From Lachnospiraceae bacterium NSJ-143 (lineage in GTDB: Bacteria; Bacillota; Clostridia; Lachnospirales; Anaerotignaceae): a DNA stretch of 64,000 nt. Of the stretch, positions 10,227 to 17,766 are shown one piece after another. The notes under the pieces are model-generated. The model did not search any database and was not told the origin of the DNA. It saw only the letters and a program-made list of their open reading frames with translations. Position 1 is the first letter of the stretch; each line of letters starts with the position of its first letter. Position numbers and translations under genes: made by a program. The stretch spans positions 62,001 through 126,000 of the forward strand of contig JALIFM010000003.1 of the NCBI GenBank assembly GCA_022867625.1, given 5' to 3'.

Positions 10227-11123
10227 TCAGTCCAAATCCATATCCGGCATATCCGCGCCGGCCTTCTGCTTCTTTTCGGCTTCTGCCGCCTTCTGTCTGT
10301 TTCTCCTGCTTTTTAAAACCTTTATCTCCTCAACAGCATAATATCCTATAGTCGGGGCGTCGTTTTCGGTCTTTTTGACAGCGGCCTTTACATTCTGCAT
10401 AAGCACATTTACCGAAAGTATCTCCCCTGTACCGTCTGGAGTTGATATTACATCCCCCACATCAGGCAGGTTTCTGTTAAGCTCCTCGTACACGTCCTCC
10501 TCATATTTAAGGCAGCACATGAGCCTTCCGCATATGCCGCTTATCTTTGTAGGGTTCAGAGACAAATTCTGCTCCTTGGCCATTTTTATGGACACAGGGT
10601 GAAAATCCCCCAGAAAAGTGGAGCAGCACAGCGGCCTTCCGCATATGCCTATGCCGTTGAGCATTTTGGCCTCGTCACGCACGCCAATCTGCCTCAGCTC
10701 AATCCTTGTCCTGAATATTGACGCCAGCTCCTTTACAAGCTCGCGGAAATCCACACGCCCGTCTGATGTAAAATAGAAAATCAGCTTGTTGTGGTCAAAT
10801 GTAATCTCAACATCCACAAGCTTCATGTCAAGGCCATGCTTGGCAATCTTCTCCTCGCATATCAGAAAGGCCTCCTTTTCCTTACGCCTGTCCTCCTCCT
10901 GCTGTGCTGCGTCCTCCTCCGTAGCAGGCCTGAGCACCTTTTTAAGGGGCTGAAAAACCTCAGACTCCTCCACCATCATATTCTTTTTCACAACCTGCCC
11001 GTATTCAACGCCCCTTGCCGTTTCCACAATGGCAAAGCTGCCGTTTTCAAACAAATTTCCGTCCGGGTCAAAATAATATACCTTTCCGGCCTTTTTAAAC
11101 CTTACACCAACTACCTCCGTCAT
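10227..11123 (-). CDS. ricT: PSP1-domain protein RicT (YaaT)
   Basis: The 298-residue protein matches RicT/YaaT, a subunit of the Fe-S-containing Ric complex that in Bacillus promotes RNase Y-dependent mRNA processing and affects sporulation and competence. The PSP1 domain is recognisable from VDVEITFDHNKLIFYFTSDGRVDFRELVKEL onward, followed by the conserved cysteine pairs CGRPLCCSTF and CGRLMCCLKYE that bind iron-sulfur. The C-terminal tail is charged. It overlaps or abuts holB (1 base apart) and precedes trmN6. Its partner genes ricA and ricF are not in this window. Confidence 0.92.
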   Translation of the reverse strand: MTEVVGVRFKKAGKVYYFDPDGNLFENGSFAIVETARGVEYGQVVKKNMMVEESEVFQPLKKVLRPATEEDAAQQEEDRRKEKEAFLICEEKIAKHGLDMKLVDVEITFDHNKLIFYFTSDGRVDFRELVKELASIFRTRIELRQIGVRDEAKMLNGIGICGRPLCCSTFLGDFHPVSIKMAKEQNLSLNPTKISGICGRLMCCLKYEEDVYEELNRNLPDVGDVISTPDGTGEILSVNVLMQNVKAAVKKTENDAPTIGYYAVEEIKVLKSRRNRQKAAEAEKKQKAGADMPDMDLD

Positions 11124-11124
11124 A

Positions 11125-12114
11125 TCAGTTCTCCTTTACAGTCATAAAAAGCACTTCAACAGAAAGCTGAAAACCAGCGTTCTGCTTAATCTGCTTTTTT
11201 GTATTCATAATCGCCTCAAGCCTTCTGGCTATCCTGTTTTCATCAAGACTTTCGGCCTGTATTTTTATCTCGTCTGTTTTATCCTTCTGTATCAGCCTGT
11301 CAGGGCTTTTAAAAAGCCTGTAACAGAGCACGTCTCTGTAAAACATATACATTATATCAAAAAGCTCGGGATAACCCCTGTACTTTTCCATATCCTTTGC
11401 CATAAGCATGGCGCTTGCCGTATCCATGCTGTCAATGACCGCAAGGCATTTTATTGCCTCCTCACGCATGGCGTAAAATTGAGAATCCTCAGAAAGCCTC
11501 AGTGCCTCGCCTATGCTCCCCCCGCAGTACTCCGAGTAGAAAACGGCGTCATGTGAATCAATACCGCATTTTTCTGTCAGGTATTTTCTTACCTGCGCCG
11601 CAGGTATGGGCCGGAATTTCATGACAACACACCGTGAAAGCACTGTGGGCAGAAAATTTTCAAGGTTCTCGGCTATAAGTATTATTACAACATAAGCCGG
11701 CGGCTCCTCAAGGGTTTTAAGCAGTGCATTCTGCGCCTGAACAGTCATTGTGTCCGCCATATCCACTATAAATATCTTTTTATCGTAGCTGTATGGCTTT
11801 GTCTTGACCTTTTCCACAATCTGTTCCCTTATGTCGTCAACACCTATGCTTTTGGTCTTAACAGCCTTTACATAAAACACATCGGGGCTGTTGCCGCTGT
11901 CAAACTGCCGGCAGGAGCGGCATTTTCCGCAGGAATCGCCGTCTGTACTGTCGGTGCAGTTAAGCGCCCTCGCAAAGGCGGCCGCCGTAAGCTTTCTGCC
12001 GGAGCCTCTGTTTCCGCAGAAAATATATGCGTGGGAAGCCATATTGTTTTTTATGCTCTCCCTCAGGCTTTTTATAATCCTCATATGTCCTGCTATAAAG
12101 TCAAAACCAGACAT
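11125..12114 (-). CDS. holB: DNA polymerase III delta' subunit
   Basis: HolB is the clamp-loader subunit that helps open the sliding clamp. The AAA+ fold carries a degenerate P-loop (GNRGSGRKL, the lysine replaced by Arg), which fits the non-hydrolysing delta' role. A four-cysteine zinc module (CTDSTDGDSCGKCRSC) follows near residues 50-65. VDMADTMTVQAQNALLKTLEEPP is the sensor/Walker B region and SRC near LPTVLSRCVV is the conserved SRC motif. I start at ATG 12114, whose first base overlaps the tmk stop in TGATG and which has GAGGTGG upstream; an in-frame TTG-type start at 12123 is less likely. Confidence 0.92.
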   Translation of the reverse strand: MSGFDFIAGHMRIIKSLRESIKNNMASHAYIFCGNRGSGRKLTAAAFARALNCTDSTDGDSCGKCRSCRQFDSGNSPDVFYVKAVKTKSIGVDDIREQIVEKVKTKPYSYDKKIFIVDMADTMTVQAQNALLKTLEEPPAYVVIILIAENLENFLPTVLSRCVVMKFRPIPAAQVRKYLTEKCGIDSHDAVFYSEYCGGSIGEALRLSEDSQFYAMREEAIKCLAVIDSMDTASAMLMAKDMEKYRGYPELFDIMYMFYRDVLCYRLFKSPDRLIQKDKTDEIKIQAESLDENRIARRLEAIMNTKKQIKQNAGFQLSVEVLFMTVKEN

Positions 12115-12731
12115 CAGTCCCACCTCAATGAGTCAAGCTCTTTTTTTACCAGCGCAAACACCGCGCCCACATCCAGTGAGGCGTCTATGCGCCTGATTCT
12201 CTGCGGGTACTTTTCGCATAGCTTTATGTACCCCTCATATACCTTTCGGTGAAAGTCCATGCTTTCCTGCTCAATTCTGTCCAGTTTATGCTGGCTGTTC
12301 TTCCTTAAAATTCCTTTTTCCGGCGGCAAATCAAAAAACAGTGTCAAATCGGGCACACAATTTTCCAGTGCAAACCTGTTTATGCCCTCTACAGTGTCAG
12401 CGCCAAGGCCCCTTGCGTACCCCTGATAGGCAACGCTTGAGTCAATATACCTGTCGCACACAACATTTGTACCGGCCTCCAGAGCCGGCAGTATTACCTC
12501 GTTTACAAGCTGGGTACGGCTTGCGGCGTACAAAAGCGCCTCTGTCTGCGCCGACATTTCCGTATTTTGTGTATCAAGTATAAGCTCCCTTATTTTCTCG
12601 CTTATGGCTGTGCCTCCCGGTTCCCGCAGAAATATGGCTTTTTTACCTTTTAAATATTCCTTTATAAGCTCAAGCTGTGTGCTCTTTCCGGCCCCGTCTG
12701 TGCCCTCAGCTGTTATAAACATGCCTCTCAT
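12114..12731 (-). CDS. tmk: Thymidylate kinase
   Basis: Tmk phosphorylates dTMP to dTDP. The P-loop is EGTDGAGKST (residues 9-18), the DRY-type motif is CDRYIDSSVAYQG, and the lid with LREPGGT places it among the standard bacterial enzymes; 205 residues is the usual size. GAGGG lies 9 nt upstream of the ATG. The stop overlaps the holB start by one base, implying translational coupling. Confidence 0.95.
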   Translation of the reverse strand: MRGMFITAEGTDGAGKSTQLELIKEYLKGKKAIFLREPGGTAISEKIRELILDTQNTEMSAQTEALLYAASRTQLVNEVILPALEAGTNVVCDRYIDSSVAYQGYARGLGADTVEGINRFALENCVPDLTLFFDLPPEKGILRKNSQHKLDRIEQESMDFHRKVYEGYIKLCEKYPQRIRRIDASLDVGAVFALVKKELDSLRWD

Positions 12732-12769
12732 ATATAAATACCCTCAAACGCCTTTCTTTATCAAATTAT

Positions 12770-13279
12770 TCAGCAGGCAAGCAGGCATATCCTGTCAAAG
12801 GGGTAAAACCTCATAACCACAAGCCCTGTTATGTCTTTCCTCTGCACAGGCCCAAACTCCCTGCTGTCAACGCTTTCCTCCGGATTATCCCCCAGCACAA
12901 ACACCTGTCCTTCCTCCAGTGTAAAGCTTATATCGCCCATGTCAGGGCACAGATAGCCTTCCATTAAATTTCCGTTTATGTACAGCAGTCCGTCTCTTGA
13001 TTCTATAATATCCCCCTCAAGGGCGGCTACCCTCTTTACAATCTTTATGGTTTTATCGCCGCTGTCGTATTTAAGTATTACAATACTGCCGCTCTTATAC
13101 ATATCTAGCATTGCGGCGGCGCGACTTACAAGCACCCTGTCGCCCTGCTTCAGCGTATCAAGCATTGAGTCTCCGGTTATCCTCACCGGAAATATAACAT
13201 AATACAGTACAAGCACAATAACAGCGGCCTCAAAAAGCTCGCCCGAAAGCCTGATTATCCAATTTTTTTCCAAAAACAA
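12770..13279 (-). CDS. lepB: Signal peptidase I
   Basis: Type I signal peptidase, which cuts signal peptides from exported proteins on the outer face of the membrane. One N-terminal helix (about residues 15-32) precedes the catalytic serine S38 in ITGDSML and the general base K82 in KIVKRVAALEGD; GDNPEESVDSREFG is the conserved box E. The 169-residue length is typical for Gram-positive enzymes. Translation probably starts at TTG 13279 behind GGAG. It is the first gene of the operon running to 6714; lepB is not the usual first gene of this set. Confidence 0.92.
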   Translation of the reverse strand: MFLEKNWIIRLSGELFEAAVIVLVLYYVIFPVRITGDSMLDTLKQGDRVLVSRAAAMLDMYKSGSIVILKYDSGDKTIKIVKRVAALEGDIIESRDGLLYINGNLMEGYLCPDMGDISFTLEEGQVFVLGDNPEESVDSREFGPVQRKDITGLVVMRFYPFDRICLLAC

Positions 13280-13339
13280 TCAACTCCGCCTGATAAGCCA
13301 GAACAATAAACACCTCCGGCTCTAAAAACCGGTATTATT

Positions 13340-13369
13340 AGTATATATCCTTTTAAGCCTATCTTTCAA
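13340..13369 (-). promoter_or_regulatory. Probable promoter of the lepB operon
   Basis: TTGAAA (13369-13364) and TATACT (13345-13340) on the minus strand are 18 bp apart, 61 bp upstream of the lepB start. Confidence 0.5.
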
Positions 13370-13591
13370 CATATTTGTTGCCGAATGGGGCAATAATCAT
13401 TTTCCAGCGGAAGTTTTCAGGACTCTTTGTATGCTCTGTGGGCGGAGCAGACCGCAGGCCACCTGATTTTACAGAAAACAGTCATGCTCAGAATCCATTT
13501 TATCAAATATTACTATAGTAATTCTTTTAATATTTGATGTATATGACAAAAAAAATAGTCTACCCTAAACTAAAGAAGAAGGTGATGCCAA
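13370..13591. other. Intergenic region with GC-rich stem-loop potential
   Basis: Between lepB and the XRE gene lies a locally GC-rich patch (about 13425-13475) in AT-rich surroundings. TGCTC and GAGCA, and CCTGCGG-type segments, can form competing short hairpins. I cannot match it to a known RNA and no ORF is convincing. The XRE promoter probably lies at 13500-13570. Confidence 0.3.
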
Positions 13592-13891
13592 ATGTTTGGG
13601 GATAGATTTAAAGAACTCAGAATTTCAAACTGCTACACCCAAGAATACATGGCTGAAAAACTGCACGTTGCTTTTCAGACAATTTCTAATTGGGAAAACG
13701 GAAAAGCGGTTCCGTCTGTTGAAACGGCAATACAGATTGCCGATTTTTTTGGTGTGGGGCTTGACCTGCTTTTTGGTATAGGAACCCATACAACAGTTGA
13801 TGTAACCGGTTTAAGTCAGGAACAAATCATAGCTGTACAAAAAATAATAACCCTTTTTAAAGCGCAAAACAGCAAAGACAAAGCTGATTAA
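13592..13891 (+). CDS. XRE family regulator (module 1, gene A)
   Basis: A 99-residue Cro/C1-type regulator. The helix-turn-helix covers about residues 5-62: FKELRISNCYTQEYMAEKLHV, then FQTISNWENGKAVPS as recognition helix, ending with FFGVGLDLLFG. The remaining 30 residues are charged and may dimerise. AAGGTGAT stands 6 nt before the ATG. Its end overlaps by 4 bases with the end of a convergent XRE gene. It is the first of three clustered XRE genes, an arrangement repeated at 47.8-49.1 kb. Confidence 0.85.
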   Translation: MFGDRFKELRISNCYTQEYMAEKLHVAFQTISNWENGKAVPSVETAIQIADFFGVGLDLLFGIGTHTTVDVTGLSQEQIIAVQKIITLFKAQNSKDKAD

Positions 13892-14226
13892 TTCCCTGTT
13901 TTCAGCATGTCATTCATTTTGTCTGCCACCTCAATTATGCTGTCTCTTATTGTACGTATCTTCATCATAAGCATGTAATCTGCCAGATTGTTCGCCATTT
14001 TTTCGTCATACTTGTGCCCTATCAAAAAATCAACGCTCACCTGAAAATAATCGGCAAGCTTAATCAGGTCGCCTATTGAGGGTTCGTTCCTTCCGCTTTC
14101 GTAGTTTGAAACGGCAGTGTAGCCGTACCCTAAAACTGCGCCAAGCTGGCTCTGGCTCATTCTGTTCTGCTCCCTTAGAAATTTAATTATAGTTTTAAAT
14201 TCATTTTCCCTTTTACGATATTTCAT
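13888..14226 (-). CDS. XRE family regulator (module 1, gene B)
   Basis: A 112-residue regulator with the XRE fold at about residues 10-68 (IKFLREQNRMSQSQLGAVLGYGYTAVSNYESGR...FQVSVDFLIGH). The unusual LGAVLGYG(Y/H)TA recognition region is shared with the regulator at 47814-48134, so the two are paralogues. The C-terminal part is predicted helical. It is transcribed divergently from the XRE gene at 14364 across about 135 bp that hold a perfect GATAGAC inverted repeat, its likely operator. Confidence 0.85.
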   Translation of the reverse strand: MKYRKRENEFKTIIKFLREQNRMSQSQLGAVLGYGYTAVSNYESGRNEPSIGDLIKLADYFQVSVDFLIGHKYDEKMANNLADYMLMMKIRTIRDSIIEVADKMNDMLKTGN

Positions 14227-14258
14227 TTTACCGCCTCCTAATACAATTAATAATATTC

Positions 14259-14307
14259 GATAGACAATTAGTCTATCTTTCTAAATTATATCAGCTATTA
14301 GTCTATT
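14259..14307. promoter_or_regulatory. Candidate XRE operator: inverted repeat plus half-site
   Basis: GATAGAC and GTCTATC flank 5 bp (14259-14277), and the half-site TTAGTCTAT of this repeat recurs exactly 30 bp further on (14298-14306). It lies between the divergent XRE genes, where an autoregulatory operator is expected. Confidence 0.6.
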
Positions 14308-14363
14308 TTTCATTATTATGTTTTTTTTCAATTATAATTAATTTAAAGGCGGTGATATTTATT

Positions 14364-14699
14364 ATTGGAGAACGACTAACTGAATTAAGAAAAGATGCTG
14401 GATTAACACAAAACCAGCTAGGCAAACTCTTAAATATAGATAAAGGAACAATATCATCATACGAAACAAATAAAAGAGAAGCACCTGATGAAATAAAAAA
14501 AATATTTGCGAAATTTTTCAACGTATCCGTTGACTACCTTCTTGGCCTTACAGACGAACCTTACCCGCCGTACAGCGGCGTAAACGGGCAATACCTTCGC
14601 CTTCCCGACAGGCTTCCCGCTGAAATGCGTAAGGACGTAAAGGAATTTGCGGAATACATGGCCTACAAAGCGGAAAAAGAAAAACAGAAAAACGGGTGA
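14364..14699 (+). CDS. XRE family regulator (module 1, gene C), probable AUU start
   Basis: About 111 residues: an XRE domain (IGERLTELRKDAGLTQNQLGKLL, GTISSYETNKREAPDE, FFNVSVDYLLGL) and a charged tail. The only canonical in-frame start nearby is GTG 14352, but this GTG is inside AAGGCGGTGAT, a near-perfect ribosome-binding site (10 of 11 bases complementary to the 16S 3' end). That points to initiation at ATT 14364 (or ATT 14361), 8 nt after the GGTGA. The paralogue at 48776 has the same layout with no canonical start in a sensible place. A terminator overlaps the stop codon. Confidence 0.82.
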   Translation: MGERLTELRKDAGLTQNQLGKLLNIDKGTISSYETNKREAPDEIKKIFAKFFNVSVDYLLGLTDEPYPPYSGVNGQYLRLPDRLPAEMRKDVKEFAEYMAYKAEKEKQKNG

Positions 14700-14737
14700 T
14701 ACCACATTAAATTACATGGTATTGCCCGTTTTTTTAT
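14691..14737 (+). terminator. Terminator overlapping the XRE stop codon
   Basis: AACGGG..ATACCA and TGGTAT..CCCGTT pair in a long two-part stem followed by seven T residues; the TGA stop is inside the 5' arm. Confidence 0.85.
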
Positions 14738-14747
14738 TAAACCTATC

Positions 14748-14775
14748 AAAAAAGGGCACGCCATAAGGCATACCC
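14748..14775 (-). terminator. Terminator of the ammonia-lyase gene pair
   Basis: On the minus strand GGGTATGCC and GGCGTGCCC pair (with a wobble) around TTAT and end in a T tract. Confidence 0.82.
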
Positions 14776-14794
14776 TCTTATTTTTATTTATTAA

Positions 14795-15247
14795 TTATTT
14801 AGCAGGATGAACAGCGTCTTTGAAAGACTCCTTCTGTGGGCCTCTCTGGTCCTTCTTTGCTATAAAGAGTGAGCCTGTGCCTGTTGCGCAGAGTACTGGA
14901 GGTACGCATGCTGTAGCTGCTGTGTGCTCAATGCCTGTCATGTCAGCGTCTGTTCTGTCAAGCATTGTAGCTACCTTGTAAGCCTCAAACTTGCATGTAT
15001 ATGACTGGTTTCCAACCTTCTCAATCCAGCCATGGTATTCCATAAAGTCGCCTACATATACTGGTGCTGTAAACTGGATATTTTTGTAGCCAAGGAAAAG
15101 GCTGATGTCGCCGTCTACATAAACCATAAGCTCTGTTCCTACATCGCCCCAGAAATCAACAATTCTTGCACCGTTTACAAGTCCGCCTACATAATGTCCG
15201 TCTGCGCCTCTCATCATTACGTGATGTACTACTTTCTCTCCAACCAT
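14795..15247 (-). CDS. Beta-alanyl-CoA:ammonia-lyase-like hotdog enzyme, copy 2
   Basis: A 150-residue single-hotdog protein closely resembling beta-alanyl-CoA:ammonia lyase of Clostridium propionicum and 3-aminobutyryl-CoA ammonia lyase (Kal). These remove ammonia from a 3-aminoacyl-CoA to give the enoyl-CoA. Shared segments include GLVNGARIV, FWGDVGTELMVYVDGDISLFLGY, APVYVGDFMEYHGWIEKVGNQSYTCKFEA and GSLFIAKKDQRGPQ. An insert (DADMTGIEHTAATACVPPVLC) is longer than I remember for the propionicum enzyme. It is the downstream member of a tandem pair 48 bp apart. Substrate preference (beta-alanyl- or 3-aminobutyryl-CoA) is inferred from similarity only. Confidence 0.82.
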   Translation of the reverse strand: MVGEKVVHHVMMRGADGHYVGGLVNGARIVDFWGDVGTELMVYVDGDISLFLGYKNIQFTAPVYVGDFMEYHGWIEKVGNQSYTCKFEAYKVATMLDRTDADMTGIEHTAATACVPPVLCATGTGSLFIAKKDQRGPQKESFKDAVHPAK

Positions 15248-15295
15248 TTTTTATTCCTCCTTAAACAGATGTAAAGTCTTTTTTAATTATTCAAA

Positions 15296-15751
15296 TCATG
15301 CCTTTTTAGCAGCGTGCTCATGAACGAAGGCAGGGTCTGTCTCGCCTCTCTGGTCTTTTTTAGCTATGTAAAGTGAGCCTGTAGCTGTACCGCAGAGTAC
15401 TGGAGGTACGCATGCTGTAGCTGCTGTGTGCTCAACGCCTGTCATGTCCATATCTGTTCTGTCGCACATTGTGGCAACCTTCCAAGCCTCGAACTTGCAT
15501 GTGTAGGATGTGTTTCCAACCTTCTCAATCCAGCCTGTGTATTCCATAAAGTCGCCTACGTATACAGGTGCTGTAAAGTTGATTTCGTCATAGCCAAGGA
15601 AAAGGCTGATATCACCGTCTACACGAACCATGAGCTCTGTTCCTACATCGCCCCACATATTTACTATTCTGGCGCCGTTTACAAGACCGCCTACATAATG
15701 TCCGTCGCTTGCCTTCATCATTACATGAAGTGTTACTTTCTCTCCAACCAT
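15296..15751 (-). CDS. Beta-alanyl-CoA:ammonia-lyase-like hotdog enzyme, copy 1
   Basis: The upstream paralogue (151 residues) is nearly identical over most of its length to the gene at 14795. Differences cluster at the N-terminus (TLHVMMKASDGHY) and the C-terminal tail (GETDPAFVHEHAAKKA). Two neighbouring, nearly identical ammonia-lyase genes are also known from C. propionicum, where they serve beta-alanine fermentation through acrylyl-CoA. TAAGGAGGAAAAAAATG gives a very strong ribosome-binding site. The gene follows a leader of about 160 nt with a strong promoter. No CoA-transferase or acyl-CoA dehydrogenase gene lies next to it, so the pathway must be completed elsewhere. Confidence 0.83.
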   Translation of the reverse strand: MVGEKVTLHVMMKASDGHYVGGLVNGARIVNMWGDVGTELMVRVDGDISLFLGYDEINFTAPVYVGDFMEYTGWIEKVGNTSYTCKFEAWKVATMCDRTDMDMTGVEHTAATACVPPVLCGTATGSLYIAKKDQRGETDPAFVHEHAAKKA

Positions 15752-15910
15752 TTTTTTCCTCCTTAAAATAAAGATAATAAGTCAGACGGCAAAAACGCCG
15801 CCGCGTATTCGGTTTTCTGATTGCCCTGCTGCTCCATAGTTGATTAAATTTAGCCTTAAGGGGCTAACGCTCAGCCGCAGAAACCAAAGGCTGTAACAGA
15901 TTTCAACCAT
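15752..15910 (-). promoter_or_regulatory. Structured 5' leader of the ammonia-lyase operon
   Basis: The roughly 160-nt leader can form three hairpins on the minus strand: CAGCC/GGCTG, then a perfect TTAGCC-CCTTAA-GGCTAA, then a CGGC/GCCG element beside a GTTTTT run. I do not recognise a T-box, glycine, cobalamin or other known riboswitch core. The leader may be a regulatory RNA of unknown type. Confidence 0.4.
15763..15837 (-). CDS. Possible 24-residue leader peptide before the ammonia-lyase genes
   Basis: An ATG-initiated frame of 24 codons whose TAA stop is part of the TAAGGAGG ribosome-binding site of the next gene. The peptide begins MEQQGNQKTEYAAAF. No ribosome-binding site stands right before its ATG, so translation is uncertain. 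If translated, terminating ribosomes would be delivered onto the ammonia-lyase start. Confidence 0.3.
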   Translation of the reverse strand: MEQQGNQKTEYAAAFLPSDLLSLF

Positions 15911-15916
15911 GTCTGT

Positions 15917-15947
15917 ATTATAATCTATTCTTTTGAAAGAGAGTCAA
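15917..15947 (-). promoter_or_regulatory. Strong sigma-70-type promoter of the ammonia-lyase genes
   Basis: TTGACT (15947-15942) and TATAAT (15922-15917) on the minus strand with a slightly long 19-bp spacer. Confidence 0.65.
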
Positions 15948-16360
15948 CCTATTTTTTTAAAAAGATTTTTTTGATTTCAATACAAAAATGAAAAATCTAC
16001 CTTTGCTATATAGTTTTCAGTAAACTTTATTATTGGAACAATATACAATTAATTTTATTTGATTAAAACAAATATATGCACATTTTATATAATGGATATA
16101 GTTTTCTGATTAATAGAACAATTAGTATGCTACCTATATTGATTTAACTGGAGTGTTTTAAATTAAAATTTACTTATATTTTACGCAGCTCTATTGTTTT
16201 TAATAATAAGTAATAGTATAATCAGCACCGGTTAATACTATTTGATATATTTTGCCCGATGTTTATAAAAATACGGGAGGCGGCCTGAGTGGGGTTAATC
16301 AGGCAACTGCCTGTGATAAAATTTTAATTTTCAGTCGAAAAAAGAGCGGGGGTTTTCTTA
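15948..16360. other. AT-rich intergenic region
   Basis: About 410 bp of very AT-rich sequence between the divergent ammonia-lyase and lipid-kinase genes. It must hold the kinase promoter, but I see no convincing ORF, hairpin terminator or repeat. The last 120 bp are less AT-rich and contain short CAGGC/GCCTG repeats. Confidence 0.3.
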
Positions 16361-17329
16361 ATGGGTAAAAAAGTCCTTTTTGTACTCAATCCAAAGGCCG
16401 GAAAGGGCCTGATAAAGAACAAAATGCTTGAAATAATAGATAATCTCGTAAAGGAAGGCCTTGAGGTAACAGTATACACCACACAGCATAAGATGCACGG
16501 CTGCGAGATAATAAAATCATCGGCGAAAAAATATAACTACCTACTTATAAGCGGCGGAGACGGTACACTGAGCGAGTGTGTAAAAGGGCTTATGGAGCTT
16601 GACGCCAAAAAGCGTCCTGTAGTTGGATACATTCCCGCCGGTTCGACAAATGATTTTGCCGAAAGCCTTAAGCTTCCTAAAAATATGATAGCGGCGGCAA
16701 AAAACCTTACCTCCGGATATCCATTTGACTGTGATATAGGCAGGTTTAACGACGATTATTTCATTTATATAGCGGCTTTTGGGGCTTTTACAGACGTATC
16801 CTATGACACGCCGCAGGACTTGAAAAACCTGCTCGGCCACACTGCCTACATTGTTGAGGGCATAAAGCGCGTGCCAACCCTCCAGAAATACAGCATGACT
16901 ATAGAGCATGACAACGAAACAATAACTGGAGACTTCATTTACGGCATGATATCAAACACCATATCAGTGGGCGGGCTTAAGAGCCTTGGAAAAGAGATGG
17001 TCAAGCTTGACGACGGGCTTTTTGAGGTTATACTTGTGAAATACCCTAAAAACCCCATTGAGATACAGATGATAGTTACCGGTATACTTGCCAGCGATTT
17101 TTCGGGCAAGGTTTTTAAAACATTCAAGACATCAAGGGCGGTATTTAAGTCACAGAACAAAATACAGTGGACACTCGACGGGGAATACGGCGGCACGCAC
17201 AGCGAGGCTGTGATAGAAAACCTGACAAAAGCCATATCCATTATGGTATCGCCAAAAAGGCCAAAGCCGCAGGCCGAGGACACTGCCCTGCACGACAGGT
17301 ACAAAATATTTGTTATTAATGAAAAATAA
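16361..17329 (+). CDS. Diacylglycerol kinase / YegS-family lipid kinase
   Basis: A 322-residue member of the DAGK catalytic family, which phosphorylates diacylglycerol or a related lipid in the inner leaflet. The glycine-rich nucleotide loop is SGGDGTLSE (GGDGT at 65-69), and PAGSTNDFAESL is the second conserved motif. The C-terminal beta-sandwich domain with LDDGLFEVILVK is complete. DgkB recycles diacylglycerol released by lipoteichoic acid synthesis in Bacillus; the same job is plausible here. GGGGG stands 8 nt before the ATG. It is followed closely by the tRNA-Ser gene with its own promoter. Confidence 0.88.
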   Translation: MGKKVLFVLNPKAGKGLIKNKMLEIIDNLVKEGLEVTVYTTQHKMHGCEIIKSSAKKYNYLLISGGDGTLSECVKGLMELDAKKRPVVGYIPAGSTNDFAESLKLPKNMIAAAKNLTSGYPFDCDIGRFNDDYFIYIAAFGAFTDVSYDTPQDLKNLLGHTAYIVEGIKRVPTLQKYSMTIEHDNETITGDFIYGMISNTISVGGLKSLGKEMVKLDDGLFEVILVKYPKNPIEIQMIVTGILASDFSGKVFKTFKTSRAVFKSQNKIQWTLDGEYGGTHSEAVIENLTKAISIMVSPKRPKPQAEDTALHDRYKIFVINEK

Positions 17330-17333
17330 ATGT

Positions 17334-17362
17334 TTGACATACTTATCCTGACGTGATATAAT
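17334..17362 (+). promoter_or_regulatory. Consensus promoter of tRNA-Ser
   Basis: TTGACA (17334-17339) and TATAAT (17357-17362) with a 17-bp spacer: a perfect sigma-70-type promoter 20 bp before the tRNA. Confidence 0.88.
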
Positions 17363-17382
17363 ACCTCTTGCAGTAAGCGTTT

Positions 17383-17470
17383 GGAGAAATACTCAAGAGG
17401 CTGAAGAGGCGCCCCTGCTAAGGGTGTAGGTCGCGTAAGCGGCGCGAGGGTTCAAATCCCTCTTTCTCCG
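17383..17470 (+). tRNA. tRNA-Ser (anticodon GCT)
   Basis: An 88-nt tRNA. The acceptor arms GGAGAAA and TTTCTCC pair perfectly with a G discriminator base. The anticodon loop CTGCTAA carries GCT at 17417-17419, and a long variable arm (about 16 nt with a GCG/CGC-type stem) marks a class II serine tRNA. The T loop is GGTTCAAATCC. The 3' CCA is not encoded. It reads AGU/AGC codons. Confidence 0.96.
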
Positions 17471-17476
17471 TTATTA

Positions 17477-17504
17477 AAGGGATACCAGATGGTATCCCTT
17501 TTTT
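17477..17504 (+). terminator. Terminator of tRNA-Ser
   Basis: AAGGGATACC and GGTATCCCTT form a perfect 10-bp stem with an AGAT loop, followed by T residues. Confidence 0.93.
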
Positions 17505-17731
17505 AGTTTTAAAAACCTGATTTCTATCATATATACTTAACAAAACTATCTCTACCAAATTATAAATTCTAAAATAAACAATAAATCATACAAAGACTCA
17601 TTTAAAAAACTCTATACAAAAATTCAGAATTATTTCAAATTTCAATGCTTATTAAAAATTTGAAATTTAAAAATAGTTTAAAAATGTTTACAATTAGTAT
17701 TTTGATAAATACTAATAAAATTGAAATAAAA

Positions 17732-17762
17732 GGCCACCTTAATGCCGACATTTAAGGTGGTC
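17732..17762. terminator. Hairpin terminator downstream of the 41-residue gene
   Basis: GGCCACCTTAA and TTAAGGTGGTC pair around 9 nt, with T-rich flanks in both directions. On the minus strand it ends the small gene that stops at 17767. The 17505-17731 stretch upstream is AT-rich with nothing else recognisable. Confidence 0.8.
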
Positions 17763-17766
17763 TTTT

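Noticed and set aside
15752-15910. T-box or known riboswitch in the ammonia-lyase leader
   Set aside because: No T-box TGGNACC core, glycine core or cobalamin box could be found; only unassigned hairpins remain.
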